64,000 nt of DNA from Lutraria lutraria (lineage: Eukaryota > Mollusca > Bivalvia > Venerida > Mactridae): positions 29,600,830 to 29,664,829 of the forward strand of contig OZ026833.1 in assembly GCA_964023205.1 (NCBI GenBank), in the 5' to 3' direction. Positions 11,078 to 22,457 of this stretch are shown in pieces. Under the pieces are notes generated by a model that was given only the letters and a program-made list of their open reading frames with translations, was not told the DNA's origin and ran no database searches. The stretch's first letter is position 1. Each line of letters opens with the position of its first letter. Both the position numbers and the translations under genes were made by a program.

Positions 11078-11157
11078 TTTGCCACAATGTAACCATGATT
11101 AATATATTTTTTGTTCATTTACTTAGTAAGTTGAAACTTTTCGCTAAACTGGAATAC
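11078..11157 (-). pseudogene. PhyH exon 2 relic, unit 1
   Basis: Minus-strand match to exon 2 of the intact PhyH gene (43,740-43,818). The FQFS start and the KYxxxGYIVAK-like end with its GTAAG donor remain, but where the intact copy has ACGGATGAG this copy has ACTAAGTAA, which is an in-frame stop. With the relic at 10,438-10,519 it proves that unit 1 once carried a full PhyH gene. Confidence 0.75.
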
Positions 11158-11284
11158 TGGATATTGTAACATACTACCATAAGTAATCTTACATCTTTTA
11201 GTTGCATGGTTCGATGGATAAATTAAGATTTATACATATCTTGTCTTAGCGGGAAACCTTTCATTTCCAAAAAACGACCTATGA

Positions 11285-11512
11285 ATTATTTACTTAGTAT
11301 TCTTTCCATCATTGACTTATTTACTTAGTATTCTTTCCATCATTGACTAATTTACGCAGTATTCTTTCCATCATTGACTAATTTACGTAGTATTCTTTCC
11401 ATCATTGACTAATTTACGCAGTATTCTTTCCATCATTGACTAATTTACGCAGTATTCTTTCCATCATTGACTAATTTACGCAGTATTCCTTCCATCATTG
11501 ACTAAATGCGTT
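11285..11512. repeat. 31-base minisatellite, seven copies
   Basis: Seven head-to-tail copies of a 31-base unit (core atttacgcagtattctttcc followed by atcattgacta) with very few differences between copies. The matching place in unit 0 (about 345-375) has only one copy, so the array expanded after the unit duplicated. Confidence 0.9.
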
Positions 11513-11757
11513 GATGATCCTGACTTTGTAGTATGTAAAATACACCGGTAAATGTAAGTGAAGAAAGTCAGTGTAAGTGTACTAGTAAATAAGTTAAACT
11601 AATTAAGGAATTATATAATTTAGCCTTGATGTTCTTTGAGAATTAAATCAGCCGTCCTAGTTATTCTTTAAATCAGCTATCCTAGATGTATAGTAGGAAT
11701 TATTCTTTATCAATTAGATAAGCTTTCCTGGATAGAGTACGAATTATTATTTGACAG
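11513..11757. repeat. Degenerate ~45-base minisatellite segment
   Basis: Continues the intronic remnant with several degenerate copies of the same ~45-base family as 2,335-2,610 (aatcagc(c/t)gtcct, tagatgtata, attctttgag). Closely repeated at 430-620 of unit 0. No gene. Confidence 0.55.
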
Positions 11758-12672
11758 TCAAAGTGGAACCAAACGATTGAAATGACGTCGTTTTCGACGT
11801 CAAAGCGGTCATTTTTACGGTATTTGTAGTGGCTTTCTGAAAATACCTATCGCTCTATTAATTTACAAAATGTATATAAATATTTAATGAAATAATAATC
11901 TAATAGCGAAGAATAAAATAACCTACACATTGGTATAAATTTGATATTCATGACGTAATTATAATTGTAAGTAAAACGATATTAAATGTAAAGTTACGTG
12001 TTTTTTCGTCTTTCTTCCAAACTTTTTTAAAAAATCTGCCCGAGGGATTTTTTATATTTTGTTTAAAATAAATTTATGATGTATATTCTTAATGTTAACG
12101 ATGATGATGACTATAGTATGTCAATATACATACCTGATAACTTCAAACGAGTCCGTTGTTTCAAATTTAATTAATATGAATAAATTGTTCATGTCAGCAG
12201 AATGTTCACGTGTGAGGCCGTTTCTCAATGTCACAGTGCCGGTCCCGGTACATCTGGGTGACAAGTAACTGGTATATCGATCTTAAGCCGGGGTTAATCA
12301 CAGATCTTCCGCGCATGAAGTGCTCATCAATGATCCCTAACACTAGGTATTATCATGGTACAGCCTGGGTGCAACACCGGATCTGCCTCAGATCTGCCCC
12401 GGGATTTCAACGATTAAGCAAGTTTTTAATATATTCTCGGTAACCCCGGTTGTTTTATGTATTTAACATTTTAACAAATTCGGGACTGTGCCGGATCAAC
12501 AAGGACCATCCATGATAATCACGGATAACTATTAAATTTTTGTTTCATTAAATATCTATATACATTTTGTAAGTTAATAGAGCTATATGCGTTTTCAGAG
12601 AGGCACTACAAATACCCTTTAATGCCCGTTTTGACGTCGAAAACGACGTCATTTCAGTCGTTCGGTTCCACC
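11758..12672. mobile_element. Long-terminal-inverted-repeat (foldback/MITE-like) element, copy 2
   Basis: Left arm begins tggaaccaaacgattgaaat and right arm ends with its near reverse complement (atttcagtcgttcggttcca). Next to both ends lies the palindrome GACGTCGTTTTCGACGTC, followed by matched ggtatttgtagt and tcgctctatt words. The element is about 915 bases, shorter than copy 1 (about 1.2 kb), because most of the inner right arm is missing. The centre resembles 1,000-1,330 of copy 1. No transposase is encoded. Confidence 0.75.
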
Positions 12673-12674
12673 TT

Positions 12675-13075
12675 ACATCAGCTATCTTAGATGAAGAATA
12701 CGAATATTTGTTTGACAATTAAATAAGCTGTCCTTTATAGAGAAGAAATTATTCTTTGACACTTAAATAAGCTATCCTAGATATAGAGTATCAAATATGC
12801 TTTGATAATTAAATCAGCTGTCCTAGTTGAGTACGACATATTCTTTGACAATCATATCATTTGTTCCGAAGTAGAGAACGAATTATCATTGACAATTAGA
12901 TCAACTGTCCTGGATAAAAAACGAATTATTATTCGATACTTAAATAAAGAATCCTCAATGTAGAATACGAATTATCCTTTGAAAATTAAATCAGCTGTCC
13001 TGGATAGAGTACGATTTAAATCATCTCAGAAGTAGGGTACGAATTATTATTTGATAATTTTATCATCTGTTACAA
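12675..13075. repeat. Degenerate ~45-base minisatellite
   Basis: Seven to eight imperfect copies of the ~45-base unit (aaatcagctgtcct, gatagagtacgaattatt, tttgacaatta), longer than the array at 2,335-2,610 in unit 0. It lies in what corresponds to PhyH intron 1. Confidence 0.7.
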
Positions 13076-13089
13076 AGTACATTATTTGG

Positions 13090-13755
13090 AAGTATTGCTA
13101 CTGTGGGGAATCGGAAGATATCCGTGGCTGCCTATTAACAATAGAAGTAATTTTCTTTCGTATGAATGAAAAACAGCCAAGCGTTTAATACATTCGTGTG
13201 ATTTTTTTATTTTACTTGTTTTTTTTTCAGAAGTTCGACAAATACCTCTTGGTAAATTTGTTTTGCTGTTGATATCATTATTAACAAGATATGGCATTGA
13301 AACATTGAAGCCGAACACTTTTTTGTGCAACGTTTGCTGGGATTGTGTTTCTCAAAAGTATGTCTATATAGGCATTTGCTCAGCGTGGTGTTAAGCACAA
13401 TAGAAACACCGACTTGATGATTCAATGCTTTACTCGGCATTCTGATTAGTGACATAAAATGCCCAGAATGGTATATGATGATAGACTTATTCCTGGCTGT
13501 CTGGTTCCTCACTGTTGGTGTTCCTGAAAGGGCTGATGTTTTCTGTGTGTGTTTTACTTTAAGTCAAAACACCATAAACAGATTTATCTTTAGTACTGAA
13601 AGAAACCCATTAATGATGATAGTTAAGTATAAACTTGATGTTTTGTGCAATTAAATGTATTTGAATTCATTTATAGTGTTAATTGTGAAATATTTGTAAG
13701 AAATAAGTAAATAAATGTGTTGGACATTGTTTACATTTGTTGTTTGTTTGCCTTT
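13090..13755 (+). other. Unit-edge block resembling a plus-strand 3-prime terminal exon, unit 2
   Basis: Nearly the same as 2,660-3,245, including the plus-strand AATAAA at about 13,707 followed by tgtgttggacattg. The frame at about 13,470-13,650 encodes almost the same 60 residues as that at 2,986-3,168. It converges tail-to-tail with the broken TLR copy 2. Confidence 0.45.
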
Positions 13756-14919
13756 CTTGTCTTATGCTTTGATATGTTTGTTACACATATAAAATCAATC
13801 AAATGGCCGTGATTTTCAAAATTTCTGTTTTCGAATTTGAGGAAATCAAATAGTAAATGTAATTGTATAGCCTTCACTTTCTGAACATACATAACTGTCA
13901 GACACAATCAATAATGGATACATAAAATCAAACAAACAACATTTTATTCACGCTATGTAGAAATCAGATTAGACATTATTAGTAATGTAGCACATTCAAA
14001 TGTACGCATAAACGTGTTTAATTTAACGAGATCATTTCTACCTAATACAATGTTAGCATTTCTTCTTGAACTTGTGTATAATCTCAGAAAACACGTACAC
14101 GTATCATAATTGCAACATTTCTACGAGTGTAAAGAATGTTTATTTACATGATACTAAACGTAAATAATCCAAAATACTGTAATAATTTTGACACGCATAC
14201 AAGAGGGAAACATCTTTTACATAACAGAATAAGTACAAGTTGATAAAACACATATAGTTTATTATATATAATTTACTAAGTGATGTACTGTCATATAATT
14301 ATTATAAATTTGTAGACAAGAAATAAATTACTTGAAAAAATACACTTGCGAACATCCACTTTCTCCAAAATATTACCACCCCCAAATTCCCAACACAAAA
14401 TTGACCCAACTCACAAGACCATGCAACAAAATTAAAGACAAAACACGGTACATGCAAGTAACATAAAAGCCCACACGTGTGTAGACGCTTATTAGTTTCC
14501 TTATGACATAATAAAGCTTGAAAAAAATGTTCAAGAACGCAATTAGCCAACATTACATATTCAGCTATCACAGGAATGTGTCAATTAAAACAAGAACCTG
14601 TTCTATGATGTAATATTCAATAACTTAACAAACTGTCATCCACATGTACTAACGGTTGATCACACCTGTTATTTCTTGGAGACCGGCAGGGCAAAAAATT
14701 ATTTGTACAAAAATCTCTCTAATCAGATAGCAGGAGTTTGTAACATGTGTTAAAAACAAAACTTTACAGTTCTTTTACTCAAAGAAAATGCAGATTTGAC
14801 ACCGATATTCACTATGTGTAACTGTGGAAACTAAAATTCAAACAGTAAATTGATTGAATCTCAATTGGTCAAATGTAGACAAATATTATGCTAGTTCCAT
14901 TAACACACATACCACGACA
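13756..14919 (-). other. 3-prime flank / probable 3-prime UTR of TLR copy 2
   Basis: Closely matches 3,246-4,278 behind TLR copy 1, with an extra segment of about 100 bases at 14,000-14,110 that is also present in unit 3 (29,410-29,520) but missing in unit 1. That pattern means unit 1 lost it. No gene is visible. Confidence 0.5.
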
Positions 14920-17212
14920 CTAAAATGCAGTCTCTCTGTCATCTTCGTCAATATATTCAGTCCATGTCATGGAAGCCAGTTGTATTACTGCAATTCCAAA
15001 TATTGGCCAATCAGGTTCCAGATGACCATTATCATCGTCTAGTACCCACGACGCATGTGCATATCGATGGAATATTTTCACCAGTCGGTCTCCCATTAGG
15101 TCCGTATCAATATTATCAACGAGCAACGTAATAATGGGTTTCCGAAGTCGATATGCTTCCATAATTTCTGTTTGGCACCAGTTCTTCTGACAATATTCTT
15201 TAGATACAACAGCTATCATGACAGCTGAATCATTAATACAGTTAATGATTTCACTACATAACGGTTGTCCTGGAAGGAAATGTTTATCTCCTACACAGAC
15301 AAGATCATGATCTGTCTTGGTTATATCAGCAATAGTGGCGATAAGTTTAGGATGAATGCAATTCATAACGAGCTCTTCGTCATCTGAACAAAATGATAAA
15401 AATACAAGGAATCTCCATGAACAATCTTCATTCTGAATTTGATTAATTATTGCGTTGAACTTTTGTTTTCTCTGAATGAAGCGTCTTACAAACACCATTA
15501 CAATTACACTAAGAATAACAAAGAATAACACTGGTGGCAAGATAAGTGACAACAGCTTAATCGTATCTTGTTTTGCACAGTATTTTTCAGTTGCTGACTC
15601 ACCCGATTTGTGAATGTCATAACTTTTGCCATTTAATATACAAGTATATCTATGCTTGTCGGACATTAAAACATCAGATGCTTTTATCCACTTTATGGAT
15701 TTCAGGTTCTTCTGATCACAACTACAAACGTAAGGATTTCCACTCAAATCTACATCGAATAATTTGTTCACTTGAATGTGTATTTGCTCAATTATATTTT
15801 GTGTTTTACTGTCAAGTATTTGAATGTAATTTTCACTCAGATCTAATAGTCGCAAGTTTTTGAGACCTTTGATTTGTAAATTAAATGTTGTAAGGTAATT
15901 ATTGGATAAATGCAGTGTCATGAGTTGAGTATTTCTATAAAACATATTGAACGGCAAATCTGTCAATTGGTTTTTGTTCATATTCAAAATCTGCAAATTA
16001 TGTAACTTTGAAAATAATACACGGAACTCTGTTATTTCGTGTTTCTGCATAGAACCAAGGTTATTGTCTTGTAATAATAGGTCACGTGATACCTGCGGTA
16101 AAATATCACGTGCTACATGTTATTGTCATACTTGATATATCAACGATCTTCGTGTTTCTCATAAAATATTGTATAATTGTTCCAACTACATTGTGTTTAG
16201 ACTCCACCTTATTCAGTCGTAATGGGCACTTTTCAAAATTCGGATGAAGATAAGTTGCACACAGTTTAAACGATGTAAACGAATGACAGTTTTGAAGGTT
16301 CTTCAAATCAGACAAAGTGGAATTTGGACAAGTTATAACATTAACTCTTTTAATAAGTAATAGCATTCTAAAACTTGGATTTTGAAATTGAACTCCATCT
16401 CGAATATAAACCCAATTTGTTATGTTATTGTTTCTGAAAATTATCCTACCAAATTCGTAGTTACCGCTGTAATTAAGACACATTCTGTTTATTTTTGAAT
16501 GACTTATATTAATCTGTGTAATATTAGGACCCAAATGATTAAATTTGCTAAGATCTAACATTTTTATATTAATGTATGATATCGAGAGAGAAGTTAAATT
16601 TCTTCCTTGTGATAAACAGTCAAAAACATTCTCCTCAAAAATTTGTTCTTTTTTCATTTTATAATTATAACCCCCTTTTAGCGAGATCGATTGCAACTTT
16701 TCCATATTTCCTGGCTCACAAAAAGATTTAATTAAAAATTTGGACACATGTTCTACACCGATGAGTTCTAATTTGACAAGGTTGTTGAGACCATTTAATA
16801 TCCCAGGTATATATATTCCAATGCCTGAATCGATGCTTAAAGTCTGAAGAGATTTGAGATTGGAGAACGCATCTGGTCGTATCAAAATAAATTCATGACT
16901 ATAGATTGTGAGGCTCGTCACATGTCGCCAATCTCTGGAAAAAGAATCTCTAGAAATATGAAGTGAATTTGTGGAATCGAACCAAACATGAACATCGGTT
17001 TTATTATGGAGGGCATTGATATTGAAAAAACAGTCTTGTATACAATCGCACAGCGTAACGTTATCCAATCCTGGGAGGAAACTACACAAAATTTGTTTAT
17101 TGTTATATAAGGAACAATATTCCAAGCAAGGAATGCACACCACTACTGACAGACTCATAAGCAACAAAATATGAACAAACGCATAAACCGTGATTAACAT
17201 CATTGTTGACAT
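14920..17212 (-). pseudogene. Toll-like receptor copy 2, broken by a 2-base deletion
   Basis: Homologous to TLR copies 1 and 3 from the same start codon to the same stop. The first frame (16,106-17,212) gives a signal peptide, Cys-rich start and N-terminal leucine-rich repeats for 368 residues. The second frame (14,920-16,050) resumes 18 codons later and gives the last LRRs, the C-cap, a membrane helix and the TIR domain. At about 16,113-16,118, where copy 3 has an eight-base AT run after CACGTG, this copy has six bases; the shift leads at once to a stop. Everything else, including TIR box 1 and the BB loop, is undamaged. It may be a young pseudogene, a segregating null allele or a sequencing error. 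If transcribed as is, it would make a secreted N-terminal ectodomain only. Confidence 0.9.
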
Positions 17213-17596
17213 TTTTCTAAGTTTAAGTAAAATAAGTCCAAGAAGCAGAATACTTGTAGTATAATCAAGTCCGTTTGATATGGATGTACAACGTTCAATA
17301 ATGATTCAAACGAATACACATGGAGTAGTCCGAGAGTGAATAATAATGCGAGATTGATATCGTCCTTGTTCAGTCATCCGATTTTCTATTAGTATCTCTG
17401 ATCAGAAACAATAGGCGAAACATACAAGCTAGCGGTTATAGTGAGACAACAGCTTTTCAGTGCCAATTAATTTAACTAAACTTAGGTATTTCATCTTAAT
17501 CCACTCTTTTTATAGTATTCTCAGTCCATCGATTTAAGTTTAATATGTAATAATGACACAGGATATCGTCTCAATTTTAACTGAGTCCACCGCTGT
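17213..17596 (-). promoter_or_regulatory. Conserved 5-prime flank of TLR copy 2
   Basis: Resembles the flanks of copies 1 and 3; for example the block gtagtataatcaagtccgtt at about 17,257 recurs at about 32,558 upstream of copy 3. It probably holds the 5-prime UTR and promoter. The conserved part ends near 17,580, where the TTAA-flanked element begins. Confidence 0.35.
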
Positions 17597-17600
17597 TTAA

Positions 17601-18178
17601 AGGGGCATGCCCTGGAACTGAAGCGTCTCGAATATAAATCAAATTGGTATCATTTGAATGCCAAAATCAATTAATGAAAGTCCTGTAAAATATTTACGAA
17701 ATGCCCCGCTATTTGACTCAAAATACACATTTCAAGATTTACCAAACCTGCCGATTACGCCTTAGAAAATATTCGTCATTTTCATAACTCGACCCTTTCG
17801 GGATCTGTCAAAAGCGGAAAAAATGTCAACAAACTGTGAAATGGTAAGTATTGCTCATGTCATGTTCATTGTTTGCGACTTAAAGCTTATCTTTCGATCA
17901 ATTATAGCTAAATATCATTGTTATGCTGCTTGAAAGGCAGCGCGCACGCTAAGTTAAATTCTCAGACGAATCGGAAATATCGTTGTCGTCAATAAAAGGC
18001 TTGTAATCCTTTTATTTAAACCGGCATATAAATACCCACGCGTGCATTATAGGGTCATTTTTGAAGGCACATTCTTCTTTGACTTTTCGGTAATAATTGT
18101 TTTTACAAGTGATAAACGCATTTTTGGTGTATAAAACCCAAGATACAGCAGTTCCTGGGCATGCCCCTTTAAGTAATT
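17601..18178. mobile_element. TTAA-flanked MITE with 20-base inverted ends
   Basis: The left end AGGGGCATGCCCTGGAACTG and the reverse complement of the right end agree at 19 of 20 bases. The element is flanked on both sides by TTAA (17,597-17,600 and 18,179-18,182). A TTAA target duplication is the mark of piggyBac-type transposition. At 578 bases without a transposase frame it is a non-autonomous derivative. It is absent from the matching places of units 1 and 3, so it arrived after the units separated. Confidence 0.85.
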
Positions 18179-18182
18179 TCAG

Positions 18183-18778
18183 TCAATCGGTCAAATCAGT
18201 TAGGGAATCGACTCGTTGAGTAATTTGTTTATTCCCGGGAAATAGCAAAGTCAATCGGTTGTCATTAAAGTATAATATGTAATAATGACGCAGGATAGCT
18301 ACCACTTCACAATAGTTAAAGATTTAGGTATGTCAAAACCGATTACTAAAACACGTTTGATTCTCGCAAATCTGTCCATCAAGAATCATAATGACGACAA
18401 ACAAATACCTATATCAAGATTATTTTATGATTAGGCGTTCAAAATGTTTATTTCTGGTTACATGCTCATTTAAAAAATGATATTAAAGGATTTTTTATTA
18501 TTATTCTTGAAGCGTGTATAAAAAGGTAAACCAGTGAGATCTAAAATATATTGTTCCTCGGGTCTAATTGAAAGTCTGGGGTCGCGGGGAAAATTAGGGT
18601 AGGTCAAGTAACCTGACGTAAACTATTGTTGAGACTTGACAGGTTTGTTTAAGACTATCTGGTGTATTTATAATTAATATAATCATGTTAATGGTTAACA
18701 GGTACAGAACGATACTGTAATCACCATGTAGTTATAACATATGATCAACGTATACTTTTTTCATGGATGACTCAGAAT
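18183..18778. other. Unit-shared spacer between TLR and PhyH, unit 2
   Basis: Matches 8,200-8,430 plus 9,660-9,800 of unit 1 and 34,860-35,520 of unit 3. It lies just downstream of the PhyH copy A stop and would contain its 3-prime UTR. No gene is visible. Confidence 0.5.
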
Positions 18779-19061
18779 CTATTGGCAATAAGGTTTCCAT
18801 TTGTCTTTATTACCAACGGGAAAGGCAAAGTACTTTCCAGAGAGTCGGTATAGTTCTTACATTCTTTAATCTCGGAATCGGTAACCTGTAAAAGAAAGGA
18901 AATATAACTTAATAAACATATATACGCGTGTGGGTATTGCTCATCTACAAACCAAGCCCGTATTTTCGGCTTTCACGCCTTTATTAAACTCATATCATCG
19001 AAGATGGACGATTCGTCTCAGATATGATGTCATTTACCAAATTCTCATTGGGAACATGTAC

Positions 19062-19155
19062 ACTGCTGCACACAGGGTTCAAACACACGAATAAGAGGTC
19101 CAAAGGCCTGACACTTTCCCAATTGAGTTAACCATGAGGACTAATGTAGGACCTG
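19062..19155 (-). mobile_element. tRNA-derived SINE fragment in PhyH copy A intron
   Basis: On the minus strand, ggttaactcaattgggaaag resembles a tRNA A box and gtgtttgaaccc a B box, spaced as in a tRNA, but the ends do not pair as an acceptor stem. The same fragment sits at 36,145-36,230 in the matching intron of copy B, so it inserted before the two units separated. Confidence 0.6.
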
Positions 19156-21479
19156 AACCATTTAAGTTGCTATTCTGTACAAGTCAAGTTTAGATAGAAT
19201 TTACATAATTAAGTCTTGATTTCAAACATTAACCTTCTGTATAGGGATGTACTGTGGATAGCTGAGTTTGACGAATGAAGAGTTGCTTTTCTTATTGTAG
19301 CCAGCAAGAAACGCCCATCGTCTCATGTCAGAGTCATTGGGTTCACTTGAATGCAACATATTGTCGTGTTTAAATAAAGCATCGCCTGAAAAGAAAACAT
19401 TACATGAGTTGTATAAGATACACAACTACGTTGACCGATAGTTCCATTGTTAAGTACTAAATTACCTATCGTGATCGTTTATTTCAAGATTCTATACTTC
19501 TTTTGAAATCAAAATGGCGTAGTTAGCTCTTTAAGACATCTATGTCAATTCAGAAGCATTATGGTTGTTGGTCATCTCTGCCTGTAACCTACCAGCAATA
19601 GCCAAGCGTTTTCAATAAATCAAATACTAAATACCCACTTCGAACAAAATAAACAAACATTTTAAGCAAAACTTTATAGGGGCTACTATAAGCAAATAAT
19701 TTACTATCCATCATAATATATTATGGTCTTCTCTTGCCTTTATTTTTAAAATGCATGCAGACTTCTACACAATCGAACTGCACCGTTTAAGAGTTTTGAT
19801 GTCGCCAGACAAATTCGGACTTTCAAAAACATCCACAACGTGACATAACACATAATAATTATGTACATTATGTAACTGTATATGAATCTCACCTACCAGG
19901 TTCCATCTCACAATATAAATGTGGACACACTTTATTTAGCTGTTCCATACGATCAGGGTCAGCCTTCCATTGAAATGTTCCAGTACCTGGAACATGGGTG
20001 ATACGTCCACATTTGTGGGAGCCCTTCAATAACTGTACAACATAAATAGCTTCGAAATAAAAGTATTTTTTTTGTAATATCAGTATGAACTGTTGAATAT
20101 ACAAGACATTATTGCAAAGGTGTGATTCAAACAGAAGTAACTGCAGTGTGGATAACCCTTAATGACTTTTGACGTCACAAATGGGTATTGCGGGAAGCAT
20201 TTTTTACACGATGTCAAGAGCATGAAGCTGAAGTATTCTTATTTCAATTTTCGCGACACATAGCCCAAGCTGAGTGGAAAAATGTGTAGGCTGCACGTAT
20301 AGTTGCATTAGTTTCTTTGTATTCCGTGCAGTTTTCTGTAACATTCGCGTCAAATGAAAAAAAATACTGGCTATCCGAAGCATTTATTAGTAGCCGCGGC
20401 CGTGGTTTCCGGTTTCTAGTGGAAGGGTTAGAATACAGCCAGGAAAAATAGTTAATTAACGGTGTTAAACCAAAATAAATAAAAACATGTAATCATTTAT
20501 ACTAGTATGTATGGATAGATTGCGATGTTAAACGAGGTTAAAAATTAAATTTTGTAAGTTATCTACATGTACGAGATGATAGGTGGACACTTAAAATGGT
20601 GTACCACCGACGTCCTCTCGTATATAGAACGTTAGTGAGAGATGGGAGGGAATGTCAACTGGGCAAACACAAATGTCGACCTGGAGCTGAATCTCCAAAT
20701 GAACCGTACCTTATACTACTGACAAAGGTAACCTAGAAAAATTCATACCAGCAAAGACACACCCTACTTATACAGGACCCGTGTAGTACATTTCATAGTA
20801 CATTAACCCCTGGTCTCGAGGTTATAAAACTTGACAACAGTCGCCCAGCTCAAATCTTCATTCCTTTCTAAAAGAATTAAGGTTTAATAGTACCTGTAGA
20901 CAACTGTTTTGTTTTGTTACTTTATCTAGTGGAATCCATACTGTGATCATATCCGGGAATAAATTCTGTTTGTACCAACACCTGAATGTTCACGGAATAG
21001 ATTAACATTGTATTACCATATTGTGTTGGTACACTGTAACATAATCATGTCACGTATATATTTCATTCCAAATATAAACTAGTCACTGGTGTGGCACACC
21101 AGTTAGGCCTTGAAAATGACTGATTGCAAAATTCTATAATTAGGAACTATCCAGGCAAATAGCATCCATGTTTAGGTATTAAAATACACTGTCTGAATAA
21201 TGCCATCTATTTAGTGCATACTCACATAACTAATTACACCAGGTTAGCCTGAAAAGGGGGAAACTCATTTACATAATCTCTACATTGCAAGTATTCACAT
21301 ACCAAGTTTCATCAATTTGGCTTGAATAGTATTTACTTATCTTTGTGGTCATATATGACCTTTTCCGTTAGAATAGCAACCACAATTATGACCCGAGTGA
21401 AAAACAAAACGACATGCATAATCTACATTGTGCAAATTCACATAACACGTTTTATTAATCTTACTTGAATAGTGTATCG

Positions 21480-21770
21480 CGGGATCCAGTTAAAGACGGA
21501 CTGGTGGACGGACGTACTTATAAGACGTAAATTGTGGGGATATGCCTTTGGTTTTTCTTCCAATGTTTTTATTTCCTCAAGTGATTTTTATTTTCCCCAC
21601 AATTCCAAGTTATCCCCACAATGGCGGTTTGTATGTACATGTAATTGCACTTGACAATGCCAAATTGTACTAACCCTAACCCCAAAAGTGCTCCCGGGTG
21701 TGTCAGGACAGACAGACAGACAAACAGACGGACGGATGGACATATGGAGGGCAAATCTATTGTCACCTTC
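21480..21770. repeat. Dispersed repeat (GTGGGGATATGCC family) with GACA/GACG microsatellite
   Basis: Words such as attgtggggatatgcctttg, ttatccccaca and ctaaccctaacccc recur at 38,680-38,850 (same intron of copy B) and at 55,940-56,120, so this is a dispersed repeat. The segment 21,705-21,735 is a simple (GACA/GACG)n array; a cleaner GGAC array lies at 38,646-38,668. It also yields chance open frames on both strands. Confidence 0.65.
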
Positions 21771-22457
21771 TGTGTAGTCATTAAAGTACAGCTTTAGCAA
21801 TGTTTTTGATATCAAATGTATGTACGTATTTAATGGATTTCAACGCCTTATCTTTTGTACAGTTGTACAAATTGTATACAGTAAAGTGACATGGCGCGCT
21901 AGTGTTTGAATCCGCACTTGATAGATATCAGAGATTACCAAAGTTGAGGAAGTACCACTTTCCTAGTAATTGTTCTCTACCGAAAACACAATGCTTAGCA
22001 TAGCATACATGTTCGATTGTCTAATTTCAACAATAACAGTATATATTAAATTCCGAGTATTGAATAGATCGGCTTCATGATATCATATAACCGAAACTAA
22101 TTAACGTCCTGCAATGCGTACACATAGGAAGTCAATGAGTTTATTAATATCCACTGATGCAACTTTTCGTTCATTTTTAATTGCAGTAGTAAATATCATG
22201 ACCGATGCTACATGAAAAGTGCAAACTATATCGTACTTGCCATTATGGTAATTTGTGTTAATATAATGGCAACAAGAATATACGTATTCGTGGAAGTGCG
22301 ATGCTTCAGTAAAACTCAGTACTGTACAGTTAATTGATCTAACAGCAAAAAAGTAATTATGTTACCCATAATCTTGGTGTCAGTCGTGTCTTCCTCCTTC
22401 CCGAGCATTCTTTAACATGAACATACTATGGTAATGATAAGCTTCGCCTCCAAGCAA

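Larger units (their letters stand above)
18779..22457 (-). pseudogene. PhyH-family dioxygenase pseudogene (copy A), five exons
   Basis: Five exons match the last five of the intact copy B with the same lengths and phases: 22,366-22,457, 20,894-20,981, 19,897-20,032, 19,234-19,385 and 18,779-18,885. They would encode the iron-binding exon, the [10 protein letters not shown] exon, [27 protein letters not shown] with the distal His and Arg, and the tail. Three faults stand out. The codon for Trp just before the H-x-D motif is TGA (22,380-22,382). The last exon is 107 instead of 108 bases, a one-base deletion in GAC-TTC-TCT that shifts the tail. Exons 1-4 (start to VEE), present in copies B and C, are not found upstream. 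The Tyr after the motif is also changed to Cys. Splice sites remain intact, so decay is recent. Confidence 0.88.

Noticed and set aside
14302..14571. 89-codon minus-strand frame downstream of TLR copy 2
   Set aside because: The matching place downstream of TLR copy 1 is nearly identical in DNA but lacks the frame, so it is chance in a 3-prime flank.
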